Assembly: GCF_024505165.1 (NCBI RefSeq)
Contig: NZ_JANIBK010000035.1
Span: 1-32,815, forward strand
Direction: 5' to 3'
Origin: Methylomonas rivi
GTDB lineage: Bacteria; Pseudomonadota; Gammaproteobacteria; Methylococcales; Methylomonadaceae
Length of the DNA stretch: 32,815 nucleotides
Below, one piece after another: positions 9,055 to 19,700 of the stretch; positions within the stretch are counted from its first letter, which is position 1, and every line of letters starts with the position of its first letter. Below the pieces are notes generated by a model. The model had not been told where the DNA came from. It worked only from the letters and a program-made list of their open reading frames with translations, and ran no database searches. A program made the position numbers and the translations under genes.

Positions 9055-10124
9055 ACCACCTATTTCAGCCTTTACAACTAGGCGAACTGACGCTACCCAA
9101 CCGTATTTTAATGGCGCCGTTGACCCGTTGCCGGGCGGACGCCGAACACGTACCCACCGCCTTGATGGCGGAGCACTACGCCCAGCGCGCCGGCGCCGGC
9201 TTGCTGATTGCCGAAGCCACCATGGTCATGGCCGGGCATTCCGCGTTCGGTACCGAACCGGGTATTTATTCCGCCGCGCAGATAGACGGCTGGCGCCGCG
9301 TCACCGACGCGGTACATGCCGCCGGCGGTAGAATCTTTTTGCAAATATGGCACGGCGGCCGCGCCTGCCACCCGTTGTTGAACAACGGCGCTGAACCAGT
9401 AGCGCCCAGCCCGATTGCCATCACTAACGACGAGGTGCACACACCGGAGGGAAAAAAATCGTATACCGTGCCGCGCCCGTTGGCGGAGCATGAAATTCCG
9501 GCCATCGCGGACGGCTTCGCCCAAGCGGCCCGCAATGCCATCGCGGCGGGGTTCGATGGGGTGGAAATTCACGGCGCCAACGGTTATTTATTGGACCAAT
9601 TCTTACGCGACGGCAGCAATCAACGCCGTGACAATTACGGCGGCCCGCTAAAGAACCGGGCCCGGCTGTTGCTTGAAGTCATCGAAGCGGTTACCGCCGC
9701 CATCGGCAATCAACGCGTGGGCCTGAGAATCTCGCCACTGAACAGTTACAACAGCATGCGGGACAGCGACCCCGCGGGTCTTTCCGCCTGGCTGGCAAAA
9801 CAGCTGAACGGCTTCGGCCTGGCCTATTTGCACGTGATGCGCGGCGACTTTCTGTCCGAGCAAACCGGCGACATCATGACGCCGATACGCAAGCATTTCG
9901 CCGGGGTGATATTAGGCAATATGGGATACAGCGCCGACGAAGCCGCGGCGGCCATCGCCGCCGGGCAATTGGACGCGGTTGCATTCGGCGGCAGCTTTCT
10001 GGCCAATCCAGACCTGCCCGAACGCATCAAACTCGGCGCCCCGCTGAACACCCCTAACCCGGCAACCTTTTACAGCAGCGGCGTGGAAGGCTATACCGAT
10101 TACCCCTACCATATAAAAAGCTAA
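9051..10124 (+). CDS. Old Yellow Enzyme family alkene reductase (NemA-like)
   Basis: FMN-dependent NAD(P)H oxidoreductase of 357 residues that reduces activated C=C bonds, quinones, maleimides or nitro compounds. The family hallmarks are all visible: LPNRILMAPLTRCRA at the start, QIWHGGR, the substrate-anchoring pair in HGANGYL (His about 174, Asn about 177), DQFLRDGSNQRRDNYGG, and the C-terminal FMN phosphate region ILGNMGY...AFGGSFLANPDLPERI. The overall pattern is the classical OYE/NemA class rather than YqjM-type. It is coupled to the pirin gene by a 4-base overlap and has an AGGAG site. The physiological substrate is not known. A long hairpin follows the stop. Confidence 0.95.
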   Translation: MNHLFQPLQLGELTLPNRILMAPLTRCRADAEHVPTALMAEHYAQRAGAGLLIAEATMVMAGHSAFGTEPGIYSAAQIDGWRRVTDAVHAAGGRIFLQIWHGGRACHPLLNNGAEPVAPSPIAITNDEVHTPEGKKSYTVPRPLAEHEIPAIADGFAQAARNAIAAGFDGVEIHGANGYLLDQFLRDGSNQRRDNYGGPLKNRARLLLEVIEAVTAAIGNQRVGLRISPLNSYNSMRDSDPAGLSAWLAKQLNGFGLAYLHVMRGDFLSEQTGDIMTPIRKHFAGVILGNMGYSADEAAAAIAAGQLDAVAFGGSFLANPDLPERIKLGAPLNTPNPATFYSSGVEGYTDYPYHIKS

Positions 10125-10129
10125 ACCTC

Positions 10130-10166
10130 CTCTTGCTGCCATGCCGAACAAGCATGGCAGCAAGAG
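10130..10166 (+). terminator. Perfect 15-bp hairpin after the Old Yellow Enzyme gene
   Basis: Two 15-base arms, perfectly complementary (CTCTTGCTGCCATGC and its reverse complement), with a 7-base loop, begin 5 bases after the stop codon. There is no U-tract on either strand, so it is not a textbook intrinsic terminator. It may instead end transcription with Rho or stabilise the 3' end. It could also be a dispersed palindromic repeat unit. Confidence 0.55.
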
Positions 10167-10600
10167 TAAAACCGTAATCGAGAAATATTTCCGATTTAAA
10201 CGAGGGCCGCTGGAAGCAGTTCATGAATAAGCAAAATTGCATCCCCTGCTCCGGCAACATAGCGAAAGCGCCTAGCCGGCGACGTCAGTCAAAAGCAAGA
10301 CTGGCAATCCATTAGAACAAGCTGGGGGCCGCCTCCATTTTTATTGTTTCTTGCCAAATGCTTACGCTATAAACCGAGCCTTTTCGTCAAGGCGAACTCC
10401 CTCCTAAACACCGAATTGAAATTCGGCTTCCAAAAACCTAACGAACCCTTGAATTTTAATCATTCCCTAACTTGACGCCTTATTATATTTTAAGTAGCGT
10501 CTATCCTCGGTTACCAACTTCATGCGCACTTCCCTACTTTTTATGCTGTTGCATTGCAACCGCCCAATCATAACCATAATGCTTTCTCAGGAGGCTAACC
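10167..10600. other. Intergenic region upstream of the PEP-CTERM-like gene
   Basis: About 430 bases with no convincing gene on either strand. It is more A+T-rich toward the right, which is expected to hold the promoter of the exported-protein gene. A TTGACG at 10472-10477 could be a -35 box, but the matching -10 is poor. An AGGAGG ribosome site lies just before 10601. Confidence 0.5.
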
Positions 10601-11422
10601 ATGAAAATACAAGCTACTGCTTTAATCATTGCCTTAGCGCTTTCCGGATTTACCTCTCTTTCGCAGGCGGCGCCGCAAATGCGTGTGACGGGCAGGGTGG
10701 ATGCAAATGGCGACGCCGTGTTCGAGTCGAATCAAACCGATGTCGAAACCGGTACGCCCGAGTTTAATCGTTCGGCTATTTCAGTCGCCGATTCGGATAA
10801 TAACGGGCTTTGGCGATATCTGGCCCGTGTAGACAGCACGGTTCCAAAACTACAGATTTCGGGCTCTCTGGAAAATAATACCGGTGATGTACTGGATAGC
10901 GTAGAACTAGGTTTGCTGAGCACTTTCGCTAGATATGTCGATACGATTACCCTGTCGCCCCAAATTACGGCCCCCTATCTGGTCACTATCGATATGGTTG
11001 TGGACGGACTACTGACAATTGACGGCAGCATATCCCGCGCGGCCGCCGGTTTGGTTATTACGCCGGTGGGCCAACTGCAATCATTCGACTTTCAAAACTA
11101 TACTTCATCCGGGAGCGTTCAAGATGTGCTGTCGGCCCAGTATCAATTTCAGGGAGATGCCGTGTTCGATTTGGACACATCCTTACAGTTCTCGATTTTG
11201 CAGCTCGACCCAGGTATAAACGCTTCCGGGGATTTTAGTCATACTGCCGTTATCAACTTGATTCTTACCGACTTGAACGGCAACCCGTTGCCTGACAACA
11301 GTATTCGAGTAACTAGCGATTCCGGTTTTTTCCAAACGGCGCCAGTTCCCCTCCCTAGCGCGTTAATGCTTTTTGTTGCGGGATTGAGCGGATTACTCGT
11401 CAACGCCAAGCGCACCGCTTAG
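10601..11422 (+). CDS. Exported protein with PEP-CTERM-like sorting signal
   Basis: A 273-residue secreted protein of unknown role. Residues 1-23 are a signal peptide ending SLSQAAP. The body is Thr/Ser/Asp/Asn-rich with predicted beta character and only scattered charged residues, as in surface or matrix proteins. The C-terminus has the tripartite PEP-CTERM layout: VPLP (a variant of the VPEP/VPLP motif), a hydrophobic helix SALMLFVAGLSGLLV, and a short basic tail NAKRTA. Such proteins are processed by an exosortase (EpsH/XrtA type) and often linked to exopolysaccharide. No exosortase is in this window. The start has a strong AGGAGG site, and an intrinsic terminator directly follows, so it is monocistronic. 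Confidence 0.82.
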   Translation: MKIQATALIIALALSGFTSLSQAAPQMRVTGRVDANGDAVFESNQTDVETGTPEFNRSAISVADSDNNGLWRYLARVDSTVPKLQISGSLENNTGDVLDSVELGLLSTFARYVDTITLSPQITAPYLVTIDMVVDGLLTIDGSISRAAAGLVITPVGQLQSFDFQNYTSSGSVQDVLSAQYQFQGDAVFDLDTSLQFSILQLDPGINASGDFSHTAVINLILTDLNGNPLPDNSIRVTSDSGFFQTAPVPLPSALMLFVAGLSGLLVNAKRTA

Positions 11423-11437
11423 AACATAATTTCCAAG

Positions 11438-11462
11438 GGCGGAAGCCTCCCTTCCGCCTTTT
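11438..11462 (+). terminator. Intrinsic terminator of the exported-protein gene
   Basis: The stem GGCGGAAG / CTTCCGCC (8 bp) with a 5-base loop is followed by TTTT, starting 15 bases after the stop codon at 11422. Confidence 0.85.
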
Positions 11463-11841
11463 AAAATCTCATTAGATTACAAAGCTTTCAGCAAAATTTC
11501 GCCTGAACTTGTTGCATTTTTACCCCGTGGCGGTAGAGCCAGGGACTTTCAATCAAGCAAAACACGCGCGAAGTTGTTATGTTTTTAGCCTCGATATCGC
11601 AAAACGCCGCATGCGGAAGTTCAATGACCGATTAAATTTCCCTCGTAACAGAACGTTAACTTTTCAATATCCACGTTTATGATTCGGAAATTCCGGCGGA
11701 TTCACCCTGCCCGACATTTTCAATCGAAAATCGCTTGCCGATCTCTGTTAAAATTTGCAACTTTTTATCGCGGCGCTTTGCTTTACGGCATTTTTTGTTT
11801 GCCGATTGCCGCGCCGCGCCAGCCAATTCTCGGACACACTC
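11463..11841. other. Intergenic region before ybiT
   Basis: About 380 bases without a supported gene. A 10-bp palindrome CCGCATGCGG is at 11607-11616. The reading frame of ybiT is open back to 11755, but the part before 11842 has no similarity to the family. The region presumably contains the ybiT promoter; I could not define it. Confidence 0.45.
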
Positions 11842-13431
11842 TTGATTTCTACCGCCAACATCACCATGCAATTCGGGGCCAAGCCCCTGTTTGAAAACAT
11901 TTCCGTCAAATTCGGCAACGGCAACCGCTTCGGTTTGATCGGCGCCAACGGCTGCGGCAAGTCCACGCTGATGAAAATTCTCAGCGGCGATTTGGAACCT
12001 TCCGCCGGCAACGTCAGCGTCACCCCCAACGAACGCCTGGGTATCTTGCGCCAGGACCAATTCGCTTACGAAGACTACCGGGTGCTGGATGTGGTGATGA
12101 TGGGCCACGCCGAAATGTGGGCGGCCATGTCGGAACGCGACGCCATTTACGCCAACCTGGAAGCCAGCGAGGACGATTACATGCGCGCCGCCGAGCTGGA
12201 ATCGGTGTTCGCCGAATTCGGTGGCTATACCGCCGAGTCGCGGGCCGGCGAATTGCTGCTGGGCCTGGACATTCCGCTGGAACAACACGGCGGCCCGATG
12301 AGCGCGGTGGCGCCGGGCTGGAAATTGCGGGTGCTGCTGGCGCAAGCCCTGTTCGCCGACCCGGACATCATGCTGCTGGACGAACCGACCAACAACCTGG
12401 ACATCAACACCATCCGCTGGCTGGAAAACGTGCTCAACGAGCGCGAAAGCACCATGATCATCATTTCACACGACCGGCATTTTCTGAACAGCGTCTGCAC
12501 CCACATGGCCGATCTGGATTACGGTGAGCTACGGGTGTATCCAGGCAATTACGACGATTACATGACCGCCGTGACCCAGGTGCGCGAAAGCCTTCTGGCC
12601 GGCAATGCCAAGAAAAAAGCCCAGATTGCCGAACTGCAAACCTTCGTGGCCCGTTTTTCCGCCAACGCCTCCAAAGCCAAGCAAGCCACTTCGCGGGCCC
12701 GCCAGCTGGAAAAAATCAAACTGGACGAGGTCAAACCGTCCAGCCGGGTGAATCCGTTTATCCGCTTCGATCAAACCAAAAAGCTGCACCGTCTGGCGTT
12801 GGAAGTCACCGACTTGAGCAAGGGCTATGGCGAAGAACCCTTATTCAAAAGCCTGAATCTGATGATTCCGGTCGGCGAACGGGTGGCGGTAATCGGTCCC
12901 AACGGTATCGGCAAATCCACCTTGCTGAAAACCCTGGTCGGTGATCTAACGCCCGACAGCGGCGAAGTGAAATGGTCGGAAAATGCCGACATCGGCTATT
13001 ACGCCCAGGACCACGCCGAGGATTTTGCCGAGGACTTGTCGCTGATCAACTGGATGGGGCAATGGAGAAAAGAATCCGACGACGACCAGACCATCCGCGG
13101 TACGCTGGGCCGCTTGCTGTTTTCGCAGGACGAAATCCATAAATCCGTCAAAGTGCTTTCGGGCGGCGAGCAAGGCCGCATGCTGTTCGGCAAATTGATG
13201 TTGCAAAAAAACAATATCATGGTGCTGGACGAACCCACCAACCATTTGGACATGGAATCGATCGAATCGTTGAACAGCGCCTTGGAGCACTATCCCGGCA
13301 CGCTGATTTTCGTCAGCCACGACCGCGAATTCGTTTCGTCGCTGGCCACCCGCATCATCGAACTAACCCCCAACGGCATCGTCGATTTCAACGGCAATTA
13401 CGAAGAGTATTTGAATAGCCAGGATTTGTAA
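11842..13431 (+). CDS. ybiT: ABC-F family ATPase YbiT
   Basis: Soluble ABC-F protein with two ABC cassettes and no membrane domain; the family acts on ribosomes. Cassette 1 has Walker [10 protein letters not shown], the signature in a divergent form ([13 protein letters not shown]) and [11 protein letters not shown]. The inter-domain linker (P-site tRNA interaction motif) is the basic helical stretch from [10 protein letters not shown] to [10 protein letters not shown]. Cassette 2 has [17 protein letters not shown] and [10 protein letters not shown]. Similarity to E. coli YbiT runs end to end. The start is probably TTG at 11842 ([11 protein letters not shown]), which yields 529 residues, matching YbiT (530); no ATG fits. 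No strong Shine-Dalgarno is visible, so translation may be weak. Confidence 0.93.
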   Translation: MISTANITMQFGAKPLFENISVKFGNGNRFGLIGANGCGKSTLMKILSGDLEPSAGNVSVTPNERLGILRQDQFAYEDYRVLDVVMMGHAEMWAAMSERDAIYANLEASEDDYMRAAELESVFAEFGGYTAESRAGELLLGLDIPLEQHGGPMSAVAPGWKLRVLLAQALFADPDIMLLDEPTNNLDINTIRWLENVLNERESTMIIISHDRHFLNSVCTHMADLDYGELRVYPGNYDDYMTAVTQVRESLLAGNAKKKAQIAELQTFVARFSANASKAKQATSRARQLEKIKLDEVKPSSRVNPFIRFDQTKKLHRLALEVTDLSKGYGEEPLFKSLNLMIPVGERVAVIGPNGIGKSTLLKTLVGDLTPDSGEVKWSENADIGYYAQDHAEDFAEDLSLINWMGQWRKESDDDQTIRGTLGRLLFSQDEIHKSVKVLSGGEQGRMLFGKLMLQKNNIMVLDEPTNHLDMESIESLNSALEHYPGTLIFVSHDREFVSSLATRIIELTPNGIVDFNGNYEEYLNSQDL

Positions 13432-13444
13432 GCCGCGCGAACCC

Positions 13445-13504
13445 GAATAAGCGGAAGCGTTTCCGGCAAATCTCCAATCGCCGGAAACGCCTATCGGCTT
13501 ATTC
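13445..13504 (+). terminator. Nested hairpin after ybiT
   Basis: An inner perfect 11-bp stem (GCGTTTCCGGC at 13457-13467 with its complement at 13480-13490, 12-base loop) sits inside an outer 8-bp stem (GAATAAGC / GCTTATTC). It lies within 75 bases of the ybiT stop. No long T-run follows, so termination is likely but not certain. Confidence 0.5.
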
Positions 13505-13667
13505 CGGCCTCCGAGGCTCAAAGAAGTTCGTCATTCCGGCAAAGATTACCGGCTTTTTAAATAGTACCGGACGGCCGGTTTTACGCAACGCATATTCCTT
13601 AAAGTCGGCCACCCGGGCCCGACATTTTAAGGTAAAATGCGCTGCCTTTTTGACGGCTCGCGCATCC

Positions 13668-14645
13668 ATGCAAATCGGCCCTTACCAGCTGCCTAACAAT
13701 ATCATCCTCGCCCCGATGGCGGGCATCACCGACAATCCGTTCCGGCGCCTGTGCAGCCAATTCGGTGCCGGCTTGACGGTTTCCGAGATGGTGATTTCCA
13801 ACAGCGGCTTGCAGCACCATCCGCGCACCTTGCAAAAAACCGATTACAGCGGCGAATCCGGCCTGCGTTCGGTGCAGATTTTAGGCACCGAACCACATTT
13901 GATGGCCGCCGCCGCCCGCCTGAACCGGGACAGAGGCGCTCAAATCATCGATATCAACATGGGCTGCCCGGCCAAAAAAGTCTGTTCGGTGGCCGCCGGC
14001 TCGGCGCTGTTGAAAGACGAGTGTCTGGTCGAGCGGATTTTAACCGCCGTCGTTAAAGCGGTCGAGGTGCCGGTCACCTTGAAAATCCGTACCGGTTGGG
14101 ATTTAGCTAACCGCAATGCGCTGAAAATCGCCAACATCGCCGAAAACTGCGGCATCCAGGCCTTGACCATTCACGGCCGCAGCCGGGCCTGCAAATTTAA
14201 CGGCCAGGCCGAATACGACACCATCAGACAGGTCAAACGCCAGGTTAATATCCCCGTCATAGCCAACGGCGATATCGACAGTGCCGCAAAAGCCCGCCGG
14301 GTGCTGGACTATACCGGCGCCGACGCCATCATGGTCGGCCGCGCCGCCCAAGGCAGGCCGTGGATATTTCAAGAGCTGCGCGGCAAGCTGTCCGGCAACC
14401 CCGTATCGCCGCTTTCCTTGTCCGAGATCAAAACCGTCGTCAACCAACACTTGGACAATTTATACAGTTTTTACGGGGCTGTCAGTGGTGTTAGAATTGC
14501 ACGCAAACATATCGGCTGGTACTTCGACCAACTCGGCAGCTTGCCCAGCGAACAAAAAACAATAATCAATCAGGCCCAACAACCGGCGCAACAACTGGCA
14601 CTGGTCAACGCCTCGTTTACATTCATTACTCCCCGAGTCGCCTAG
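13668..14645 (+). CDS. dusB: tRNA-dihydrouridine synthase DusB
   Basis: FMN enzyme that reduces uridine to dihydrouridine in the tRNA D-loop. Evidence is LAPMAGITDNPFRRLC at the N-terminus, the catalytic cysteine in NMGCPAKKVC, HGRSRACKFNG, IPVIANGDID, and the FMN phosphate loop MVGRAAQGRPWIF. The ATG at 13668 gives 325 residues, close to DusB of E. coli; an in-frame TTG at 13650 is unlikely. It is the first gene of the dusB-fis pair that is conserved across gammaproteobacteria. The stop codon abuts the fis ATG with no gap, so the two are cotranscribed. Confidence 0.95.
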   Translation: MQIGPYQLPNNIILAPMAGITDNPFRRLCSQFGAGLTVSEMVISNSGLQHHPRTLQKTDYSGESGLRSVQILGTEPHLMAAAARLNRDRGAQIIDINMGCPAKKVCSVAAGSALLKDECLVERILTAVVKAVEVPVTLKIRTGWDLANRNALKIANIAENCGIQALTIHGRSRACKFNGQAEYDTIRQVKRQVNIPVIANGDIDSAAKARRVLDYTGADAIMVGRAAQGRPWIFQELRGKLSGNPVSPLSLSEIKTVVNQHLDNLYSFYGAVSGVRIARKHIGWYFDQLGSLPSEQKTIINQAQQPAQQLALVNASFTFITPRVA

Positions 14646-14909
14646 ATGGAAGCAGAATCAATCAAAATCAGTAACGGCAATGGTCATACCCTGTCCGAGC
14701 ATGTGCGCCAGTCGGTCGAAGACTATTTCACCCATTTGAACGGCCACGACTCGTCGGGCTTATACCAATTAGTGCTGACCGAAGTCGAAAAACCGCTGCT
14801 GGAAACCGCCTTAAAACATTCCGATTTCAATCAAAGTAAAGCCGCCAAAATTCTGGGTTTAAGCCGCAGCACCCTGCGCAAAAAACTGGAACTCTACGGC
14901 ATCGGCTAA
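14646..14909 (+). CDS. fis: DNA-binding protein Fis
   Basis: Small nucleoid-associated protein (87 residues) that bends DNA and activates stable-RNA promoters in fast growth. The C-terminal helix-turn-helix ([20 protein letters not shown]) is near-identical in character to enteric Fis. The core dimerisation helices ([34 protein letters not shown]) are in place. The gene begins immediately after the dusB stop, the conserved arrangement in this class, and 32 bases before purH. Length is slightly below E. coli Fis (98), with the difference in the N-terminal arm. Confidence 0.96.
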   Translation: MEAESIKISNGNGHTLSEHVRQSVEDYFTHLNGHDSSGLYQLVLTEVEKPLLETALKHSDFNQSKAAKILGLSRSTLRKKLELYGIG

Positions 14910-14941
14910 TTTCTTTTCCCTTTCCTTATCTTGAGGCTTGC

Positions 14942-16522
14942 ATGAATATCCCTTTGGGCAACCATAAAAAAGTGACCCGGGCGCTGGTCAGCGTATCCGA
15001 CAAAACCGGCGTTGTGGATTTTTGCCGGGCACTGACTGATCTGGGCATCGAATTGCTGTCCACCGGTGGCACCGCAAAACTGCTGGCGGAGCACAACATT
15101 GCGGTGACGGAAGTCTCCGACTACACCGGCTTTCCGGAAATGATGGACGGCCGGGTGAAAACCCTGCATCCCAAAGTACACGGCGGCATACTGGGCCGCC
15201 GCAGCATCGACGATGCGGTGATGGCGGCAAACGGCATCAAGCCTATCGACATGGTGGTAGTGAATCTGTATCCCTTCGAACAAACCGTGGCGAATCCTAA
15301 TTGCGACCTGGACACCGCCATCGAAAACATCGACATCGGCGGCCCCAGCATGATACGCGGCGCGGCGAAAAATCATAACGACGTGGCCATCGTGGTCGAC
15401 CCGGCCGACTATGAAACCATTTTGGCGGAACTGCAAGCCCATGCAACCGCGCTCAGCCACGACACCCGCTTCAAACTGGCTTTGAAAAGTTTCGAGCATA
15501 CCGCCCGCTACGACACCATGATTTCCGCTTACTTAAGCAAAGTCATAGACGCCGGCAATTTCCCGGACACCCTAAACCTGCAATTCCACCGCCTGCAAAG
15601 CATGCGCTACGGCGAAAACCCGCATCAAAACGCGGCGTTTTACGGCGAGAAAAATCCGTCCGCCGGCAGCATCGCCGCCGCCAGACAATTGCAAGGCAAG
15701 GAATTGTCCTATAACAACATTGCCGATGCCGACGCGGCCCTGGAATGTGTCAAAGCCTTCGGCGAACAACCGGCCTGCGTCATCGTCAAACACGCCAACC
15801 CTTGCGGCGTCGCCATCAGCGACAGCATTCTGGACGCCTACAACTTGGCGTACGCCACCGACCCGACCTCGGCCTTCGGCGGTATCATCGCCTTTAACCG
15901 GGAACTGGACGCAGAAACCGCCGCCGAAATTGCCGGCCGCCAGTTCGTGGAAGTGATCATTGCCCCGACCGTCAGCGAAGGCGCCAAAGCCGCGCTGGCC
16001 AAAAAACAAAACGTGCGGGTACTGGAATGTGGCCATTGGGACGCCAATCCTATTGCCGCGCTGGACTTCAAACGGGTTGGCGGCGGCCTGTTGGTACAGG
16101 ATAAAGACTTGGGCGGCATCACCGCCGAGGACGTTAAAGTCGTGTCAAACCGTGCACCGACTACCCAGGAAATGGCCGACTTGCTGTTCGTCTGGAAAGT
16201 GGCTAAATTCGTCAAATCCAACGCCATCGTCTACGGTAAAAACGGCCAAACCATAGGCATAGGCGCCGGTCAGATGAGCCGGGTGTATTCCGCCAAAATC
16301 GCCGGCATCAAAGCCGCCGACGAAGGCCTGGAAGTGCCGGGCTCGGTGATGGCATCCGATGCGTTCTTCCCGTTCCGCGACGGCATCGACGCCGCCGCGG
16401 CGGCCGGCATCACCGCCGTGATTCATCCCGGCGGCTCCATGCGCGACCAGGAAGTCATCGATGCCGCCAACGAACACAACATCGCCATGGTGTTGACCGG
16501 CATGCGGCATTTCAGGCATTAA
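14942..16522 (+). CDS. purH: Bifunctional AICAR transformylase / IMP cyclohydrolase PurH
   Basis: Catalyses the last two steps of de novo IMP synthesis in the cytoplasm. The N-terminal MGS-like cyclohydrolase domain (about 1-200) shows [25 protein letters not shown] and the [15 protein letters not shown] block. The C-terminal transformylase has [12 protein letters not shown] and the catalytic KHANPCG motif, and ends in [18 protein letters not shown]. At 526 residues it is full length. A GAGG site precedes the ATG. It follows fis by 32 bases on the same strand, as in several gammaproteobacteria, so it is probably in the same operon. A likely terminator follows. Confidence 0.97.
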   Translation: MNIPLGNHKKVTRALVSVSDKTGVVDFCRALTDLGIELLSTGGTAKLLAEHNIAVTEVSDYTGFPEMMDGRVKTLHPKVHGGILGRRSIDDAVMAANGIKPIDMVVVNLYPFEQTVANPNCDLDTAIENIDIGGPSMIRGAAKNHNDVAIVVDPADYETILAELQAHATALSHDTRFKLALKSFEHTARYDTMISAYLSKVIDAGNFPDTLNLQFHRLQSMRYGENPHQNAAFYGEKNPSAGSIAAARQLQGKELSYNNIADADAALECVKAFGEQPACVIVKHANPCGVAISDSILDAYNLAYATDPTSAFGGIIAFNRELDAETAAEIAGRQFVEVIIAPTVSEGAKAALAKKQNVRVLECGHWDANPIAALDFKRVGGGLLVQDKDLGGITAEDVKVVSNRAPTTQEMADLLFVWKVAKFVKSNAIVYGKNGQTIGIGAGQMSRVYSAKIAGIKAADEGLEVPGSVMASDAFFPFRDGIDAAAAAGITAVIHPGGSMRDQEVIDAANEHNIAMVLTGMRHFRH

Positions 16523-16544
16523 GCAAGACCCGGAAAACCAGGTT

Positions 16545-16575
16545 GGGCTGATTGCAATACAGCCCAGCTTTTCGA
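16545..16575 (+). terminator. Probable terminator of dusB-fis-purH
   Basis: A hairpin GGGCTG-N9-CAGCCC, 23 bases after the purH stop, is followed by a T-rich stretch (CTTTTCGATTTT). Confidence 0.55.
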
Positions 16576-16579
16576 TTTT

Positions 16580-16605
16580 GTTGGGTTACGCTACGCCGAC
16601 CCAAC
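16580..16605. repeat. REP-like palindrome
   Basis: GTTGGGT-N12-ACCCAAC with the loop TACGCTACGCCG, continuing into CTACA. From memory, this TTGGGTTACGC...ACCCAACCTAC type is a dispersed repeat between genes in many gammaproteobacteria. Only one copy is in the window, so dispersal cannot be shown here. Confidence 0.45.
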
Positions 16606-16701
16606 CTACATTCGACTGTTACCCCGGCCACCGGATGGAATAGGGGCGCGGCAGACAACACAAACGCCCCAACTCGCGTTTTCGCCCTTTGACCGCGCGG
16701 A

Positions 16702-19700
16702 CTACCCTAACAAAGCTTCGAATTGCCCCACCGGCAAGGGCTGGCTAAACAAAAAGCCCTGGTAATGGGTGCAATCGTTGTTCAAAAGAAATAGCCGTTG
16801 CTCTTCCGTTTCCACGCCTTCGGCGATGACATCCAGGTTCAGGCTTTTAGCCATGGCGATAATGGTTCGCACGATAGCCTGATCGCCACTGTCGAAAGCG
16901 ATATCGCGGACGAAAGACTGGTCGATCTTGAGCTGGTTCAATGGCAGTTTTTTTAGATATTGCAGCGACGAATAGCCGGTGCCGAAATCGTCCAGCGAAA
17001 ACTGCACGCCGATAGCCCCCAATGCTGTCATGGTGGCAATGGTATTTTCGATTTTTTCAATCAAAATGCTTTCCGTCAGTTCCAGTTTGAGCAAACGCGG
17101 CTCAATGGCATATTCCCGAATGACCGCTTGTACTTGCGAAACGAAATCGGCTTGAAAGAACTGTTTAGGGCTGACATTTACCGACAACACCAATCCGCGG
17201 GCGGCCGGCAATTGTTGCCAGGCCTTGATTTGGGCGCACGCCTGTTCCAATACCCAGCGGCCGATGTCCAAAATCATGCCGTTTTCTTCCGCCAGCGGAA
17301 TAAACTCGGCGGGAGACACCAGCCCCCGCTCGGGATGAAACCAGCGTATCAATACTTCCACGCCCACCGGACGCTGCAAAGCGTTCACCTGGATTTGGTA
17401 ATAAAGCCGGAACTGTTGCCGACTGAAAGCCTTGCGTAGTTCGTTTTCCAACGAGGCCTTGGCGATCACCCTGTCCTGCATTTGCGGATCGAAAAAACAC
17501 AGTGCATTACGGCCCGATGTTTTGGCCTGATACATGGCGATATCGGCCTGTTTCAACATTTCATCCGCATGCTCCGCCCCCTTAAACAGCGCGGCACCTA
17601 TGCTGGGCGTGCTGATATAGTCGTGCTTGCCGAGTTTGAAAGGCCGGTTGATGGTAGCGAGAATGTTCTGCCCTATGCGCTTCGCCTGTTTTGCGGCCGC
17701 ATACATATCCTCGTTTAAACCTTCCAGCATCACCACAAACTCGTCCCCGCCCAAACGGGCCACGGTGTCGTTTTCCCTGACGCAAGACTGCAAGCGGGCG
17801 GCAACTTGCTGTAGCAGCAAATCGCCCATATCGTGCCCGAGTGTGTCGTTGAGGGTTTTGAAATTATCGATATCGATAAACAATAGCGCGCCCTTCCGGC
17901 CGCTACGCAGGCATTTGGCCAGTGCCGGCTTTAAGCGCTCCTGTAACAGCCGCCGGTTGGGCAGGCCGGTCAACGGATCGTAGAATGCCAGACGCTCGAT
18001 TTCTTCGGCAGCGGATTTCCTTAGCGTGATATCCGTCAAGGTACCCACATAATGCGTCACCCGCCCCTCTTGATCCTTGACGGCGTTTATCGCCAGGTAT
18101 TCCGGATAAATTTCGCCGTTTTTGCGCCGATTCCAGACTTCGCCTTCCCAGGCACCGTGCTCATTAATGCGCTGCCACATCGCCGCGTAAAAATCGCTAT
18201 CCTGCCGAGCCGAGTGCAGAATATTGGGATTTTTGCCTATCACGTCTTCGGGCTGATAGCCGGTGATGTCGGTAAAGGCTTTATTGACCCGCAGGATGAT
18301 ATTGTCGGCGTCGGTAACCATCATGCCTTCTTGCGACTCGAACACGGTGGCGGCAATCCGCAATTGGTGTTCCGCGTGTTTCCGAGCCGTAATATCGCGG
18401 GTTACCGCCAGATGCACCACCTCGCCGCCGGCCAAGGTCATGGGTACGCCGTTGGTTTCCAGCCAGCGCCGGCCGCCCTTGAGGCCTATCGCCTCATATT
18501 CCAGACGCATGTTTTCGCCGCTCAGAATACGCCTGTGTAAATCGGCATAGGCTTTTTGATGCTGGGGAGCAATCACGCCCAATACGGGGTTGCCGACTAC
18601 TTGTTCCTCGCTATCGGCCTCCAGCATGACCAAACCGGCCGGATTCATTTGCAAGACTTTACCTTCGGCATCCACAATTTTGATGCATTCCGGTTCGTTC
18701 TCGATAATGGTCCGCAAATGCAATTCGCTTTCGACCAAGCGGGCTTCAATCCGTTTCCGCTCGGTAATATCGCGGGCGGCGGCAAACACGCCCAGCACCT
18801 TGCCCTGCCTGTCCCGGTACACATTGGCATTGTAGAGTACATCGGTAATCCGCCCGGATACGTGCCGAATCGCTAAGGGATAATCGGTGACAAAGCCCTC
18901 CGTGAAGACCCGGCGGTAACCTGCGCGCGCCTTGTCCGGCTCGGTAAAATAGGTGGCAAAGTCGCTGCCGACCAGCTGCTCCCTGGCCAAACCGGTGACC
19001 TGTTCCGTGGCCGTATTGACGTCGGTAATTTTACCTTCGGCGCTGATGGTGACCAAGGGATCCAGACTGGCCTCGATCAGACTGCGGGCATATTCGGCGT
19101 TTTGCCGGGCCGCATCTTCAGCCTTTTTGCGCTCGCTAATATCGATGAAGGTGGCGATCGCGCCCGTCAATACGCCATCGATAACGATGGGTTGGGACCA
19201 GTATTCCACCGGTATTGCCGTGCCGTCCTTGCGCCAAAACACCTCGTCGTCGATATGAATGTCTTTTTGCCGACGGTATGCCGTATACATCTTGCAGTCG
19301 CCGGATGGGTAATGGCGGCCGTCCGGAAAAGAATGATGGATGATTTCATGGATATGTTTGCCGATCACATCGGCACTGTCATAGCCCAAAATTCGCAGAA
19401 ACGATCGATTCACGAATCTGCAATTGCCCTCCGTATCTACCCCATAAACCCCTTCCGCCATCGAATTGAGCAAGGCATCCATCTGCTGGTGGGAGTCGCG
19501 CAGCGCTTTTTCGACCCGCTTACGTTCGGTGATATCGTCTTTGACCGCCAGGTAATGCGTGACGGCACCATCCGTTTGCTGCACAGGCGAAATAAGGGCC
19601 CGTTCGATGTATTCGCTACCGTCTTTTCGCTTATTGATAAACTCGCCCTGCCAGATCCGTCCCTGCGCCAGCATATCCCACATAGCCCGATACGTCGTTG

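Noticed and set aside
14906-15499. Minus-strand open frame of 197 codons opposite purH
   Set aside because: It is antisense to PurH, has no supporting motif, and is His/Gly-rich as expected for a shadow frame.
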